DNA of 64,000 bases, from contig PWEL01000013.1 of NCBI GenBank assembly GCA_003553945.1, positions 1-64,000 on the forward strand. The letters run 5' to 3'. The notes below the pieces were generated by a model. It did not search any database. It worked only from the letters and a program-made list of their open reading frames with translations, and was not told the origin of the DNA. The DNA is from Mollicutes bacterium. GTDB lineage: Bacteria; Bacillota_I; Bacilli_A; Izemoplasmatales; Izemoplasmataceae. Positions 1 through 7,025 of the stretch are shown piece by piece (positions within the stretch are counted from its first letter, which is position 1; each line of letters opens with the position of its first letter). The position numbers and the translations under genes are program-made.

Positions 1-197
1 AGTCCCTCACGGATCTGAGGCGCAATAACCGGAAGCTCTCCAAGGTCTTCACCTATAGGATACCCTAGCCTCTTATTTATTTTCCCTTTTCTGGTCTCAC
101 ATCATTTACAACTCAACAATGACCACAAAAATCAAGGTTCGAAACACCATCATCCATCCGTCCCGCCCGGAGTTCCTGAGATAAATGTTTCAAATGA
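1..197. other. left-edge region without an assignable gene
   Basis: No complete gene is visible here. Two short open stretches touch the window edge: a plus-strand frame that runs from base 3 to a TAG at 66-68 (about 21 residues, basic), and a minus-strand frame that is open from about base 100 to the edge and reads ..RLGYPIGEDLGELPV.. but has no ATG, GTG or TTG start. Either could be the end of, or a remnant of, a neighbouring gene outside the window. I cannot decide between them. Confidence 0.3.
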
Positions 198-227
198 TTG
201 ACAGGAGTGCAAGGAGGTCCTTATAAT
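198..227 (+). promoter_or_regulatory. sigma-A type promoter of the rhodanese gene
   Basis: TTGACA (198-203) and TATAAT (222-227) are both perfect hexamers with an 18-bp spacer. Transcription would begin near 234, which rules out the upstream TTG at 233 as the start of the following gene. Confidence 0.8.
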
Positions 228-250
228 AACGGTTGAATGGAGTGACGCTC

Positions 251-631
251 ATGGATGATATTTTAGTCTATGTCATTGCAATCGGCCTGGGTATATTGAT
301 AGGATATTTTCTTGTCAGCAAGCAAAAGAAAGCCGAAAGCAAACACGTTGAAATCCTCGATTGGGACACCTTCAAGAAGAACATGCGCAAGGGACAGCTT
401 ATCGACATCCGAAAAGAAAAACAAAGAAACAAGGGCACCATCAAGGGCGCCCGTGCGTTTTCCCTTGGCCGTCTCAAGAACAAGCACCAGACAAAGGTGC
501 GCAAGGATTTGCCGGTATACCTCTACTGCCAGAACGGCAGAAAGTCCAAAAAGGCCGCGAGGAAGCTGGTGAGTAAGGGCTATGAAAAGGTCTTTGTCCT
601 GAAAGGCGGCTACGAAGCCACCCGGTCCTGA
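251..631 (+). CDS. membrane-anchored rhodanese-domain protein
   Basis: The protein has 126 residues: one N-terminal membrane helix (about residues 3-22) and a single rhodanese domain (about 33-126). The active-site loop YLYCQNGRKS places the catalytic Cys near residue 93, so sulfur transfer is plausible. It resembles the YqhL-type single-domain rhodaneses of Bacilli. I chose the ATG at 251 because GGAG lies 8 nt upstream and the promoter -10 ends at 227; the track start (TTG 233) would be at or before the transcription start. It is monocistronic, with its own promoter and terminator. The sulfur acceptor is not evident from context. Confidence 0.85.
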   Translation: MDDILVYVIAIGLGILIGYFLVSKQKKAESKHVEILDWDTFKKNMRKGQLIDIRKEKQRNKGTIKGARAFSLGRLKNKHQTKVRKDLPVYLYCQNGRKSKKAARKLVSKGYEKVFVLKGGYEATRS

Positions 632-646
632 TCAATACCTGCTTAT

Positions 647-693
647 AAAAAGCTGCGTTCCGGATGCACACTTATCCGGTTCGCAGCTTTTTT
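647..693 (+). terminator. rho-independent terminator after the rhodanese gene
   Basis: AAAAGCTGCG pairs with CGCAGCTTTT, with an inner TCCGGAT/ATCCGG-type stem, followed by a T run. It may also serve the convergent minus-strand gene ending at 753. Confidence 0.85.
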
Positions 694-752
694 ACATCGG
701 TATTGCATGAGACGCTGTTTTTGAACAACTCCGAAATCGGTTGCCCGTATGG

Positions 753-1115
753 CTATTTTAATTCCCTGAGTTCGATATGCTCGAACACGACGTCGCTCAC
801 ATCGCCCCCGGAACTCTCCATCCTGAGATGTAGCCCTTCATCCGTCCGGCGCACATCCAGATCATGAAGGATGAAAAGACTGTCCTTCTCCTCCTCGGAA
901 GTCAGAGTGAACCGTTTCACACCATGAAGATAGAGGGCGACTGTCGTATCCTTGTCGAGACGCGGATTGTTGTCGGAGAGGATCTTCACCTCGAGCACAG
1001 CCTGCTCTCTTGAGAGCGTGACGCGCTTCAAAAAGCCGTCGTGGAACGTCGGCGGGCCGCCGAGCTTTTTTGCCAGCTGCGTGCTTTTGATGACATCTAG
1101 CTGATAGGTAGCCAT
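753..1115 (-). CDS. small Imm50-like protein
   Basis: The gene encodes 120 residues with no signal peptide or membrane segment. The N-terminal motif GGPPTFHDGFLKRV followed by alternating beta-strand-like segments resembles the immunity protein 50 (Imm50) family, in which a P-S/T-FHD-x-E/x motif precedes a beta sandwich. The similarity is by eye and weak. No toxin gene is adjacent: the neighbours are a rhodanese and a flavin oxidoreductase, so a role in toxin immunity is not supported by context. AGGTGA lies 5-6 nt before the ATG, and the gene has its own promoter. Function should be treated as unknown. Confidence 0.6.
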   Translation of the reverse strand: MATYQLDVIKSTQLAKKLGGPPTFHDGFLKRVTLSREQAVLEVKILSDNNPRLDKDTTVALYLHGVKRFTLTSEEEKDSLFILHDLDVRRTDEGLHLRMESSGGDVSDVVFEHIELRELK

Positions 1116-1132
1116 ATCATCACCTCATTATT

Positions 1133-1161
1133 ATTATACCGAAACGATGTGACAATCGCAA
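1133..1161 (-). promoter_or_regulatory. promoter of the Imm50-like gene
   Basis: On the minus strand TTGCGA, a 17-bp spacer and TATAAT. The -35 abuts the stop codon of the upstream oxidoreductase gene, so the two genes are separately transcribed. Confidence 0.65.
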
Positions 1162-2247
1162 CTAGAAGCGGTAGCCGTGCGATAAAAACACCTTTTGCTT
1201 TCGTTTCAGCCTTTCATAGAGTCGTGGGGGCAGGGTTCCCGAATCGAAGCGCTTGTCGATAGGATGCCGCCGACGGATATGCTCGACAGCGTCGGGGTCG
1301 GCAAGCAGAGCCTTGCCCATGGCAAAAAAGTCATATCCCAATGATTGCGCCGCTTCGAGCGCCTCGAAACTGTCGATGCTTCCGGATGCCATCATAGGGA
1401 TGTCGCCTTTTTCTGAGAGAATGACGCGGGCGATCTTCGTCGTCTTATCGCGCAGTGATGTCTGATCGTAGTGTCCGAGGGAAACATGAAGGTAATCAAG
1501 GGGCTTTTGCTTCAGATGCCTGAGAAGCTGGACGGTGTCGTTCAGTGTGATGCCGGGCGTTTCAATCTCCTCCGGCGAGAAGCGATAGCCGATGATCGCA
1601 CCGCTATCCAGTGAGCTCACCGTCTTCTCGACGCGGTCGATGACACGGTCGATGAATGTGAGACGCCTTTCCAAGGACCCGCCGTAGGCATCATCGCGGC
1701 GGTTGGAGTGCGGCGAGAAGAACTGCTGCAGGAGATAGGTGTTCGCGCCATGAAGCTCCACACCTTCAAAACCGGCTTCTATCGCGCGCCGGGCGGCCTT
1801 CTGGAAGTCATCGACTGTCCTTTCTATATCGGCTTCATCCATCGCCTTCGGCGTCACGGCGTTCTCCCTCTCCGCCCTGACGGCGCTGGCCGAAACAATG
1901 TCTTCAGGATTTTCGAAAAGCGACGGGTCGTTCATACGGCCTCCGTGATGCAGCTGGGCGATGGCTTTGGCGCCCTTTTCTTTTATACGGTCAACGAGCT
2001 TGCGCATCGGCGCGATATACGCATCATCCTTCAAGCTTATCTGCCTCGGGAACGCCTGGGCCTGACGATTCACAGCGATCGCGGCGCTGATCACCATCCC
2101 CGCGCCGGTGCTTCTTTTTGCATAGTAATCAAGTTCCTCTTTCGATGGGGTGAGGTCACTCTCGGCGCTGTAAGTCGTCATCGGCGCCATGGCGATTCTG
2201 TTTCTGAGCATCCTTTCGGAAAGTCGCGTCGGTTCAAAAGCCTGCAT
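1162..2247 (-). CDS. NADH:flavin oxidoreductase, old yellow enzyme family
   Basis: This 361-residue protein is a single TIM-barrel FMN enzyme of the OYE family (NamA/YqjM or BaiH-like N-terminal half). Visible motifs are the N-terminal RNRIAMAPMTT, the substrate-side AIAQLHHGGR, EGVELHGANTYLLQQF with the FSPHSNRRDDAYGGS signature, and the C-terminal FFAMGKALLADPD phosphate-binding segment. It lacks the C-terminal FeS and pyridine-nucleotide domains of 2,4-dienoyl-CoA reductase. It should reduce activated C=C bonds of enones or enoates with NAD(P)H; the natural substrate is unknown. I start it at 2247 because AGGAGG lies 8 nt upstream of that ATG; the 18 extra residues in the ORF track lie upstream of the SD. 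Confidence 0.9.
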   Translation of the reverse strand: MQAFEPTRLSERMLRNRIAMAPMTTYSAESDLTPSKEELDYYAKRSTGAGMVISAAIAVNRQAQAFPRQISLKDDAYIAPMRKLVDRIKEKGAKAIAQLHHGGRMNDPSLFENPEDIVSASAVRAERENAVTPKAMDEADIERTVDDFQKAARRAIEAGFEGVELHGANTYLLQQFFSPHSNRRDDAYGGSLERRLTFIDRVIDRVEKTVSSLDSGAIIGYRFSPEEIETPGITLNDTVQLLRHLKQKPLDYLHVSLGHYDQTSLRDKTTKIARVILSEKGDIPMMASGSIDSFEALEAAQSLGYDFFAMGKALLADPDAVEHIRRRHPIDKRFDSGTLPPRLYERLKRKQKVFLSHGYRF

Positions 2248-2272
2248 CGAAATCCTCCTTTCAGATATAACT

Positions 2273-2301
2273 ATTCTACCACCCAAGCGACACATCCTCA
2301 A
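2273..2301 (-). promoter_or_regulatory. promoter of the OYE-family gene
   Basis: On the minus strand TTGAGG, 17 bp, TAGAAT, ending 26 bp before the chosen start codon. It faces away from the tnaA promoter in the same intergenic space. Confidence 0.6.
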
Positions 2302-2319
2302 AACTTACGCTCCTGTTTT

Positions 2320-2356
2320 AGAAACCGTTTTCATTTCTTTCGTTTTCGTGTATAAT
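2320..2356 (+). promoter_or_regulatory. tnaA promoter with overlapping cre-like site
   Basis: TTTTCA (2328-2333), 17 bp, TATAAT (2351-2356). The 14-mer AGAAACCGTTTTCA at 2320-2333 differs from the CcpA consensus TGNAANCGNTNNCA only at its first base and covers the -35. This placement predicts catabolite repression. Confidence 0.65.
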
Positions 2357-2393
2357 GGCAAGTGGTCACAGCTTATGAGAAAGGATGAAATCC

Positions 2394-3773
2394 ATGAAGG
2401 ATTACGCCAGCGCGCCGTATCGCATCAAGATGGTCGAGCCCATCCGGCAGAACACCAGAGCCGAAAGGGAAAAGCTGCTTGAAGAGGCCGGGCACAACCC
2501 TTTCGCGCTTCGCAGCGAAGACATCTATATCGACCTGCTCACCGATTCCGGCACCGGTACGATGAGCCAGAATCAGTGGGGCGCCATGATGCAGGGCGAT
2601 GAAGCATACGCCGGCAGCCGCAGCTTCTTCAGACTGGAAAGGACGGTCCTCGACATCACCGGATACAAATACTTCATCCCTGCCCATCAAGGCAGAGGGG
2701 CCGAACAGGTCGCGCTTCCCTATTTCGTCAAAAAGAAAGGCATGGCGTTCATCTCCAACATGCATTTCGACACCACACGTGCCCATGTCGAACTTGCCGG
2801 GGCCCGTGCCATCGACTGCATCACACCGGAAGGACTAGATACAGAAACACCGCATCCTTTCAAGGGAAATTTCGATAATGAAAAGCTCACCCGCCTCATC
2901 GAGGAAAAGGGAGAAGATAATATCGCCGGCATCATCCTCACCGTCACGAACAACTCCGCAGGCGGTCAACCTGTAAGCCTCGAGAACATGAAGGAGACAA
3001 AACGCATCGCCGACCATTACCGGATCCCCATCATCATCGACGGCGCGAGATACGCTGAAAACGCCTTTTTCATAAAGCAGCGTGAGAAGGGCCACTCCAA
3101 ACGTGACCTCAAAGACATCGCAAGAGAAATGTTCGCTTTAGGCGACCTCTTCCTGATGAGCGCCAAAAAGGACGGCCTTGTCAACATGGGCGGCATCATC
3201 ACCATCAAGGAGAGCGAAGCGCTCTTCGAACATTGCCGCACATCCATCGTCCCGCTCGAAGGCTTCCCCACCTACGGCGGCATGAGCGGGCGCGATATGG
3301 AGGCGACCGCTGTCGGCCTTTCAGAAGCGCTAGATGAGGAGTACCTCGAACACCGGACGGACCAGGTGCGCTACCTCGGCGACAAGCTGATAGAGGCCGG
3401 GGTGCCGATCCAGACCCCCACAGGCGGACATGCGGTGTTCGTCGACTGCGCCGCCTTCGCACCGCACATCCCCTATGACGCTTTCCCCGCTCAGAGCGTC
3501 GTCAATCAATTGTATCTCGAAAGCGGCGTCCGCGCCGTAGAGATCGGCTCCTTCCTGATGGGGCGGGACCCGGACACAAAAGAGAACCTCAAGAGCCCCT
3601 TCGAATTCATGCGCCTCACCATACCGAGACGCACCTATACCTATCGCCATCTCGACCATGTCGCCGAAGGCGTCAAGGCGGTCTACGCGAAAAGAGACAC
3701 TCTCAAGGGATACACCTTCGCATATGAACCCCCTGTGCTGCGCCATTTCACCGCGCGCCTTGAGCCGCTATAA
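2394..3773 (+). CDS. tnaA: tryptophanase (tryptophan indole-lyase)
   Basis: The 459-residue PLP enzyme belongs to the tryptophanase / tyrosine phenol-lyase family and would cleave L-Trp to indole, pyruvate and ammonia. The PLP lysine is in SAKKDGLVNMGG (about Lys259). I favour tryptophanase over tyrosine phenol-lyase because the C-terminal segment reads RAVEIGSFLMGRDP, as in TnaA, whereas tyrosine phenol-lyases carry an Arg in the ERG version of this motif; the C-terminus YEPPVLRHFTARLEPL also matches TnaA. Of two close ATGs, 2394 has AAAGGA at proper spacing while 2385 directly abuts it. It is monocistronic between its own promoter and terminator; no tnaB permease or tnaC leader peptide is visible. 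Confidence 0.9.
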   Translation: MKDYASAPYRIKMVEPIRQNTRAEREKLLEEAGHNPFALRSEDIYIDLLTDSGTGTMSQNQWGAMMQGDEAYAGSRSFFRLERTVLDITGYKYFIPAHQGRGAEQVALPYFVKKKGMAFISNMHFDTTRAHVELAGARAIDCITPEGLDTETPHPFKGNFDNEKLTRLIEEKGEDNIAGIILTVTNNSAGGQPVSLENMKETKRIADHYRIPIIIDGARYAENAFFIKQREKGHSKRDLKDIAREMFALGDLFLMSAKKDGLVNMGGIITIKESEALFEHCRTSIVPLEGFPTYGGMSGRDMEATAVGLSEALDEEYLEHRTDQVRYLGDKLIEAGVPIQTPTGGHAVFVDCAAFAPHIPYDAFPAQSVVNQLYLESGVRAVEIGSFLMGRDPDTKENLKSPFEFMRLTIPRRTYTYRHLDHVAEGVKAVYAKRDTLKGYTFAYEPPVLRHFTARLEPL

Positions 3774-3793
3774 AAGCGCTACAAGGCGCTTTT
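3772..3793 (+). terminator. terminator after tnaA
   Basis: An 8-bp perfect stem AAAAGCGC/GCGCTTTT with a 6-nt loop, overlapping the tnaA stop codon. Confidence 0.75.
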
Positions 3794-3824
3794 CTCTTGT
3801 AGGCGCGTTTCCCGGAATAGGGTG

Positions 3825-3853
3825 TTGTTGTGAAAACGCTACCATGTTATAAT
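3825..3853 (+). promoter_or_regulatory. buk operon promoter with a perfect cre site
   Basis: TTGTTG (3825-3830), 17 bp, TATAAT (3848-3853). The spacer contains TGAAAACGCTACCA (3831-3844), which matches the cre consensus TGNAANCGNTNNCA at every defined position. A regulator bound there would block RNA polymerase, so repression by a CcpA-like protein is expected. Confidence 0.75.
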
Positions 3854-3890
3854 CAAAATTGTTGTTAAAAAGGCAAATGAGGAGGCTACC

Positions 3891-4964
3891 ATGGCTAAGA
3901 GAATTCTCGCTATCAATCCAGGCTCCACGAGCACCAAGATTGCGGTGTTTGACGATGATTCCAGTGTATTCAACACGACCATCAAGCACGAGGCTGAGGA
4001 GGTCCAACGATTCGAACGCATCTTCGATCAGTACGCATTCCGAAGAGAGGCCATTGAAAAGACACTCGAGAGCGAAGACATCTCATTGGACTCCCTGGAC
4101 GGTGTCGTCGGCAGGGGCGGCATGCTGAAACCCCTCGAAAGCGGCACATATCTTGTCGATGACGGCATGGTGGATTTCGTCAAAAGAGCCGCGAGAGGCG
4201 AACACGCCTCCAACCTCGGCTGCGTCATCGCCAAGGAGATCGCGGATGAACAGAATATCAAGAGTTTCATCGTCGACCCCGTCGCCGTCGATGAAATGGA
4301 AGACATCGCCCGCTATACCGGCATGCCTGAGATCAAGCGTCAGAGCTTGTTCCACGCCTTGAATCAGAAAGCCGTCTCCCGCAAAGCCGCAAGGGAGCTC
4401 GGGAAAGACTACCAGGACCTCAATCTCATCGTCGCCCACCTCGGCGGCGGCATCAGTGTCGGCGCTCACCGGAAGGGACGCGTCATCGATGTCAACAACG
4501 CCCTCGACGGTGATGGTCCGATGAGTCCTGAACGCAGCGGCTCGGTCCCGCTCGGACCACTCTACAAAATGTGCTTCAGCGGAAAATATACCTTGAAGGA
4601 GATCAAACGCAAGAACTATGGTGAAGGCGGTCTTGTCGCCTATCTCGGCACCAACGACGGCGCCGAGATTGCACAGCGCATCAAAAGCGGCGACAAACGC
4701 GCAACCTTCATCTTCGAAGTCATGTGCTATCAGATCGCGAAAGAGATCGGCAGCGCCGCCGCTGTTCTGAAGGGTGATGTCGACGCGATCATATTGACCG
4801 GCGGCCTCGCCCGCGATGAGTATCTTGTCGAATTCATCAAGGAACGCGTCGGATTCATCGGCAAGCTTCTCGTCTATCCCGGGGAAGACGAGATGGAAGC
4901 ACTCGCCCTCGGTGCGCTGCGTGTGCTCAAGGGTGAGGAACAACCGAAAACCTATGAGGGGTGA
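3891..4964 (+). CDS. buk: butyrate kinase
   Basis: The 357-residue protein is a full-length acetate/butyrate kinase (ASKHA fold). The N-terminal phosphate motif ILAINPGSTSTKIAVF, the GRGG motif, the VAHLGGGISVGAHRKGRVIDVNNALDGDGP segment (read in parts) and the C-terminal ILTGGLARDE adenosine motif are all intact. It converts butyryl- or branched acyl-phosphate plus ADP to the acid plus ATP. GAGGAGG precedes the ATG. It is first in a five-gene operon with ptb 4 bp downstream; the order buk-ptb is the reverse of the usual clostridial ptb-buk. With the leucine dehydrogenase next door, branched-chain acyl phosphates are likely substrates. Confidence 0.95.
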   Translation: MAKRILAINPGSTSTKIAVFDDDSSVFNTTIKHEAEEVQRFERIFDQYAFRREAIEKTLESEDISLDSLDGVVGRGGMLKPLESGTYLVDDGMVDFVKRAARGEHASNLGCVIAKEIADEQNIKSFIVDPVAVDEMEDIARYTGMPEIKRQSLFHALNQKAVSRKAARELGKDYQDLNLIVAHLGGGISVGAHRKGRVIDVNNALDGDGPMSPERSGSVPLGPLYKMCFSGKYTLKEIKRKNYGEGGLVAYLGTNDGAEIAQRIKSGDKRATFIFEVMCYQIAKEIGSAAAVLKGDVDAIILTGGLARDEYLVEFIKERVGFIGKLLVYPGEDEMEALALGALRVLKGEEQPKTYEG

Positions 4965-4968
4965 AAGC

Positions 4969-5871
4969 ATGAAACATATGGACGAACTCGTTGAAAAAGC
5001 GAAAGGAAGGCCTAAAAAGACGCTTGTCGTCGCCATGGCCGAAGATGCACATGTTCTCGAAGCCGTCGACATGGCCAGGAAGGAAGGGTTCATCGATGCC
5101 GTTCTGATCGGAGATGCCTATCAGATCGAGGAGACGCTCGATGATCTTCATATGAAGGCTTCCGACTATACCATCATCAATGAATCCGACCCGGACCGGG
5201 CTTCTCAGAAAGCCGTCAAGCGTTGTCACAAGCACAGCGACCACTTCCTCATGAAGGGGCATGTCGGCACCAGCACCATCCTTAGCGCTGCGCTTGCGAA
5301 GAACGAAGGGCTCAGGACGGGCAGGCGCCTCTCACATGTGAGTGTGCTCGAGATCCCCACTTATCACAAGCTGCTGTTGATGAGCGACGGCGCGATGAAC
5401 ATCAAACCCACCGTCGATGAAAAACAGGAGATTCTGGAGAACGCCCTGCACATAGCGAAAAGCATCGGCATTGAAACCCCTAAGGTCGGCTGCGTCGCCG
5501 CCGTGGAGAAAGTCACGAATAAAATGCAGGCGACACTCGATGCCGCCGAACTATCAAAAAGACAGCGTAACGGCCTCATAAAGGGCGCTATCGTCGACGG
5601 TCCCTTCGGACTGGACAACGCCATCGACAAGGACGCCGCAGAGCAGAAAGGCATCACATCCGACGTCGCCGGAGATGTGGACATGCTACTGATGCCTGCA
5701 ATAGATGCCGGAAATGTGTTCTATAAGAGCATGATGTTTCTAGCGAACGCAAAAAGCGCCTCGGTCATCGCCGGCGCCAAACGCCCCATCGTCCTCACGA
5801 GCCGCGCCGATTCAACCATAAGCAAATTCTATTCGATCGCTCTGTCTGCATTGGTCGCAGACACAAAATAA
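4969..5871 (+). CDS. ptb: phosphate butyryltransferase
   Basis: The 300-residue protein is a standard-length phosphate acetyl/butyryltransferase. It transfers the acyl group from CoA to phosphate, feeding butyrate kinase. Family features include the early ALGD-like segment (VVAMAEDAHVLEAV), HFLMKGHVGTSTIL and the C-terminal GAKRPIVLTSRADS signature, which is diagnostic for this family. The track start at 4816 is inside buk; I use the ATG at 4969, which is preceded by GAGGGGTG and lies 4 bp after the buk stop. No neighbouring thiolase or crotonase genes are present, which fits a role in 2-oxo-acid catabolism more than de novo butyrate synthesis. Confidence 0.93.
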   Translation: MKHMDELVEKAKGRPKKTLVVAMAEDAHVLEAVDMARKEGFIDAVLIGDAYQIEETLDDLHMKASDYTIINESDPDRASQKAVKRCHKHSDHFLMKGHVGTSTILSAALAKNEGLRTGRRLSHVSVLEIPTYHKLLLMSDGAMNIKPTVDEKQEILENALHIAKSIGIETPKVGCVAAVEKVTNKMQATLDAAELSKRQRNGLIKGAIVDGPFGLDNAIDKDAAEQKGITSDVAGDVDMLLMPAIDAGNVFYKSMMFLANAKSASVIAGAKRPIVLTSRADSTISKFYSIALSALVADTK

Positions 5872-5888
5872 AACAAAGGAGTGCCTAT

Positions 5889-7010
5889 ATGAACAACGCT
5901 AAACAGTTCACGGACGAAGTCTTCTCCTACACCAACGAGGGATTCGAGCAGATCATCTATTTCCACAACAAAGCCACTGGCCTGAAGGGCATCACCTGCA
6001 TCCACGATACACGGCTTGGCCCATCCTGCGGCGGCACACGGCTCTATAACTACGCCTCCGAGGAAGAAGCGCTCTACGACGTCACCCGTCTCGCCAAGGG
6101 CATGACGTATAAGAACGCCGCGGCCGGGCTCGATATCGGCGGCTGCAAGACCGTACTCATCGGAGACCCCGAGAAAGTCAAGAGCGAGGAATACTTCCGC
6201 TCCTACGGACGCTACATCCAGAGCCTGAAAGGCCGCATCTATACCGGACAGGACATGAACATCACACTTAAGGACTGCGAATACATGGACAAGGAGACCG
6301 ACTACGTCTCCGGTGTCCTCAGAAAAGGCGCAGGCAGTACGACCATCCTCACCGCCTACGGCACCTATGTCGGCATGCTCGCCGCCGTCAAGGAGAAATA
6401 CGGCCAGGACAACCTCGACGGGCTCACCATCGCCTTCCAGGGCGCCGGCGCCGTCGTACAGGAAATGGTGCAGTATTTGAAGAAGCACGACCTCAAGCGC
6501 ATCTACTTCACCGACGTCAAGGAAGAGAAGATCGAGAAATTCAAGGAGCTCCTCCCGCTCGCCAACTTCGTCGAACCCGATGAAATCTATGAAAAGAACG
6601 CCGACATCTTCTCCCCCAACGCCATCGGCGCCGTCATCAACGACGAGACAATCCCCAGACTCAAAGCGGACATCATCGCCGGCGCCGCGAACAACGTGCT
6701 CGAGGAAGAGGAGAAACACGGCAAGATGCTTGAAGAGCGCGGTATCCTCTACGCCCCCGACTTCGTCATCAACGCCGGCGGCGTCATCAATGTCTACACG
6801 GAGATGACAGGCTATCATGAACCCTCCGCCATCCAGACGACAGAGGGCATCTACGACAGACTGCTCGAAATCTTCAAAATCAGCTCTCAGGAAAAGATTC
6901 CCACATACAAAGCCGCGAACATCATGGCGGAAAGACGTATCAACCGACTTATCGAGATGCGCCAGGACACAGTGGACTCTCGCCAGCGCTTCCAATGGAA
7001 TATCGAATAG
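5889..7010 (+). CDS. bcd: leucine dehydrogenase (Glu/Leu/Phe/Val dehydrogenase family)
   Basis: The 373-residue protein carries the N-terminal catalytic domain with LGPSCGGTRLY and KNAAAGLDIGGCKTVL (the catalytic Lys lies in this GG-x-K segment) and a C-terminal Rossmann domain starting at AFQGAGAVVQEMVQYL, followed by FSPNAIGAVIND and the IIAGAANN motif. The length and the GPSCGG motif fit leucine/valine dehydrogenases rather than glutamate dehydrogenase. It would interconvert branched-chain amino acids and 2-oxo acids with NAD. It lies 17 bp after ptb, with AAAGGAG before the ATG, as part of the same operon. The second Gly of the usual GGGK is Cys here. Confidence 0.9.
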   Translation: MNNAKQFTDEVFSYTNEGFEQIIYFHNKATGLKGITCIHDTRLGPSCGGTRLYNYASEEEALYDVTRLAKGMTYKNAAAGLDIGGCKTVLIGDPEKVKSEEYFRSYGRYIQSLKGRIYTGQDMNITLKDCEYMDKETDYVSGVLRKGAGSTTILTAYGTYVGMLAAVKEKYGQDNLDGLTIAFQGAGAVVQEMVQYLKKHDLKRIYFTDVKEEKIEKFKELLPLANFVEPDEIYEKNADIFSPNAIGAVINDETIPRLKADIIAGAANNVLEEEEKHGKMLEERGILYAPDFVINAGGVINVYTEMTGYHEPSAIQTTEGIYDRLLEIFKISSQEKIPTYKAANIMAERRINRLIEMRQDTVDSRQRFQWNIE

Positions 7011-7025
7011 AAAGGATGTCCGACT

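Noticed and set aside
2394-3773. Tyrosine phenol-lyase
   Set aside because: The VEIGSFLMGRDP segment lacks the Arg characteristic of tyrosine phenol-lyase and matches tryptophanase.
4083-5093. Long minus-strand ORF (336 aa) opposite buk/ptb
   Set aside because: It is antisense to two well-conserved genes, contains no recognisable motif and results from GC-rich codon bias.
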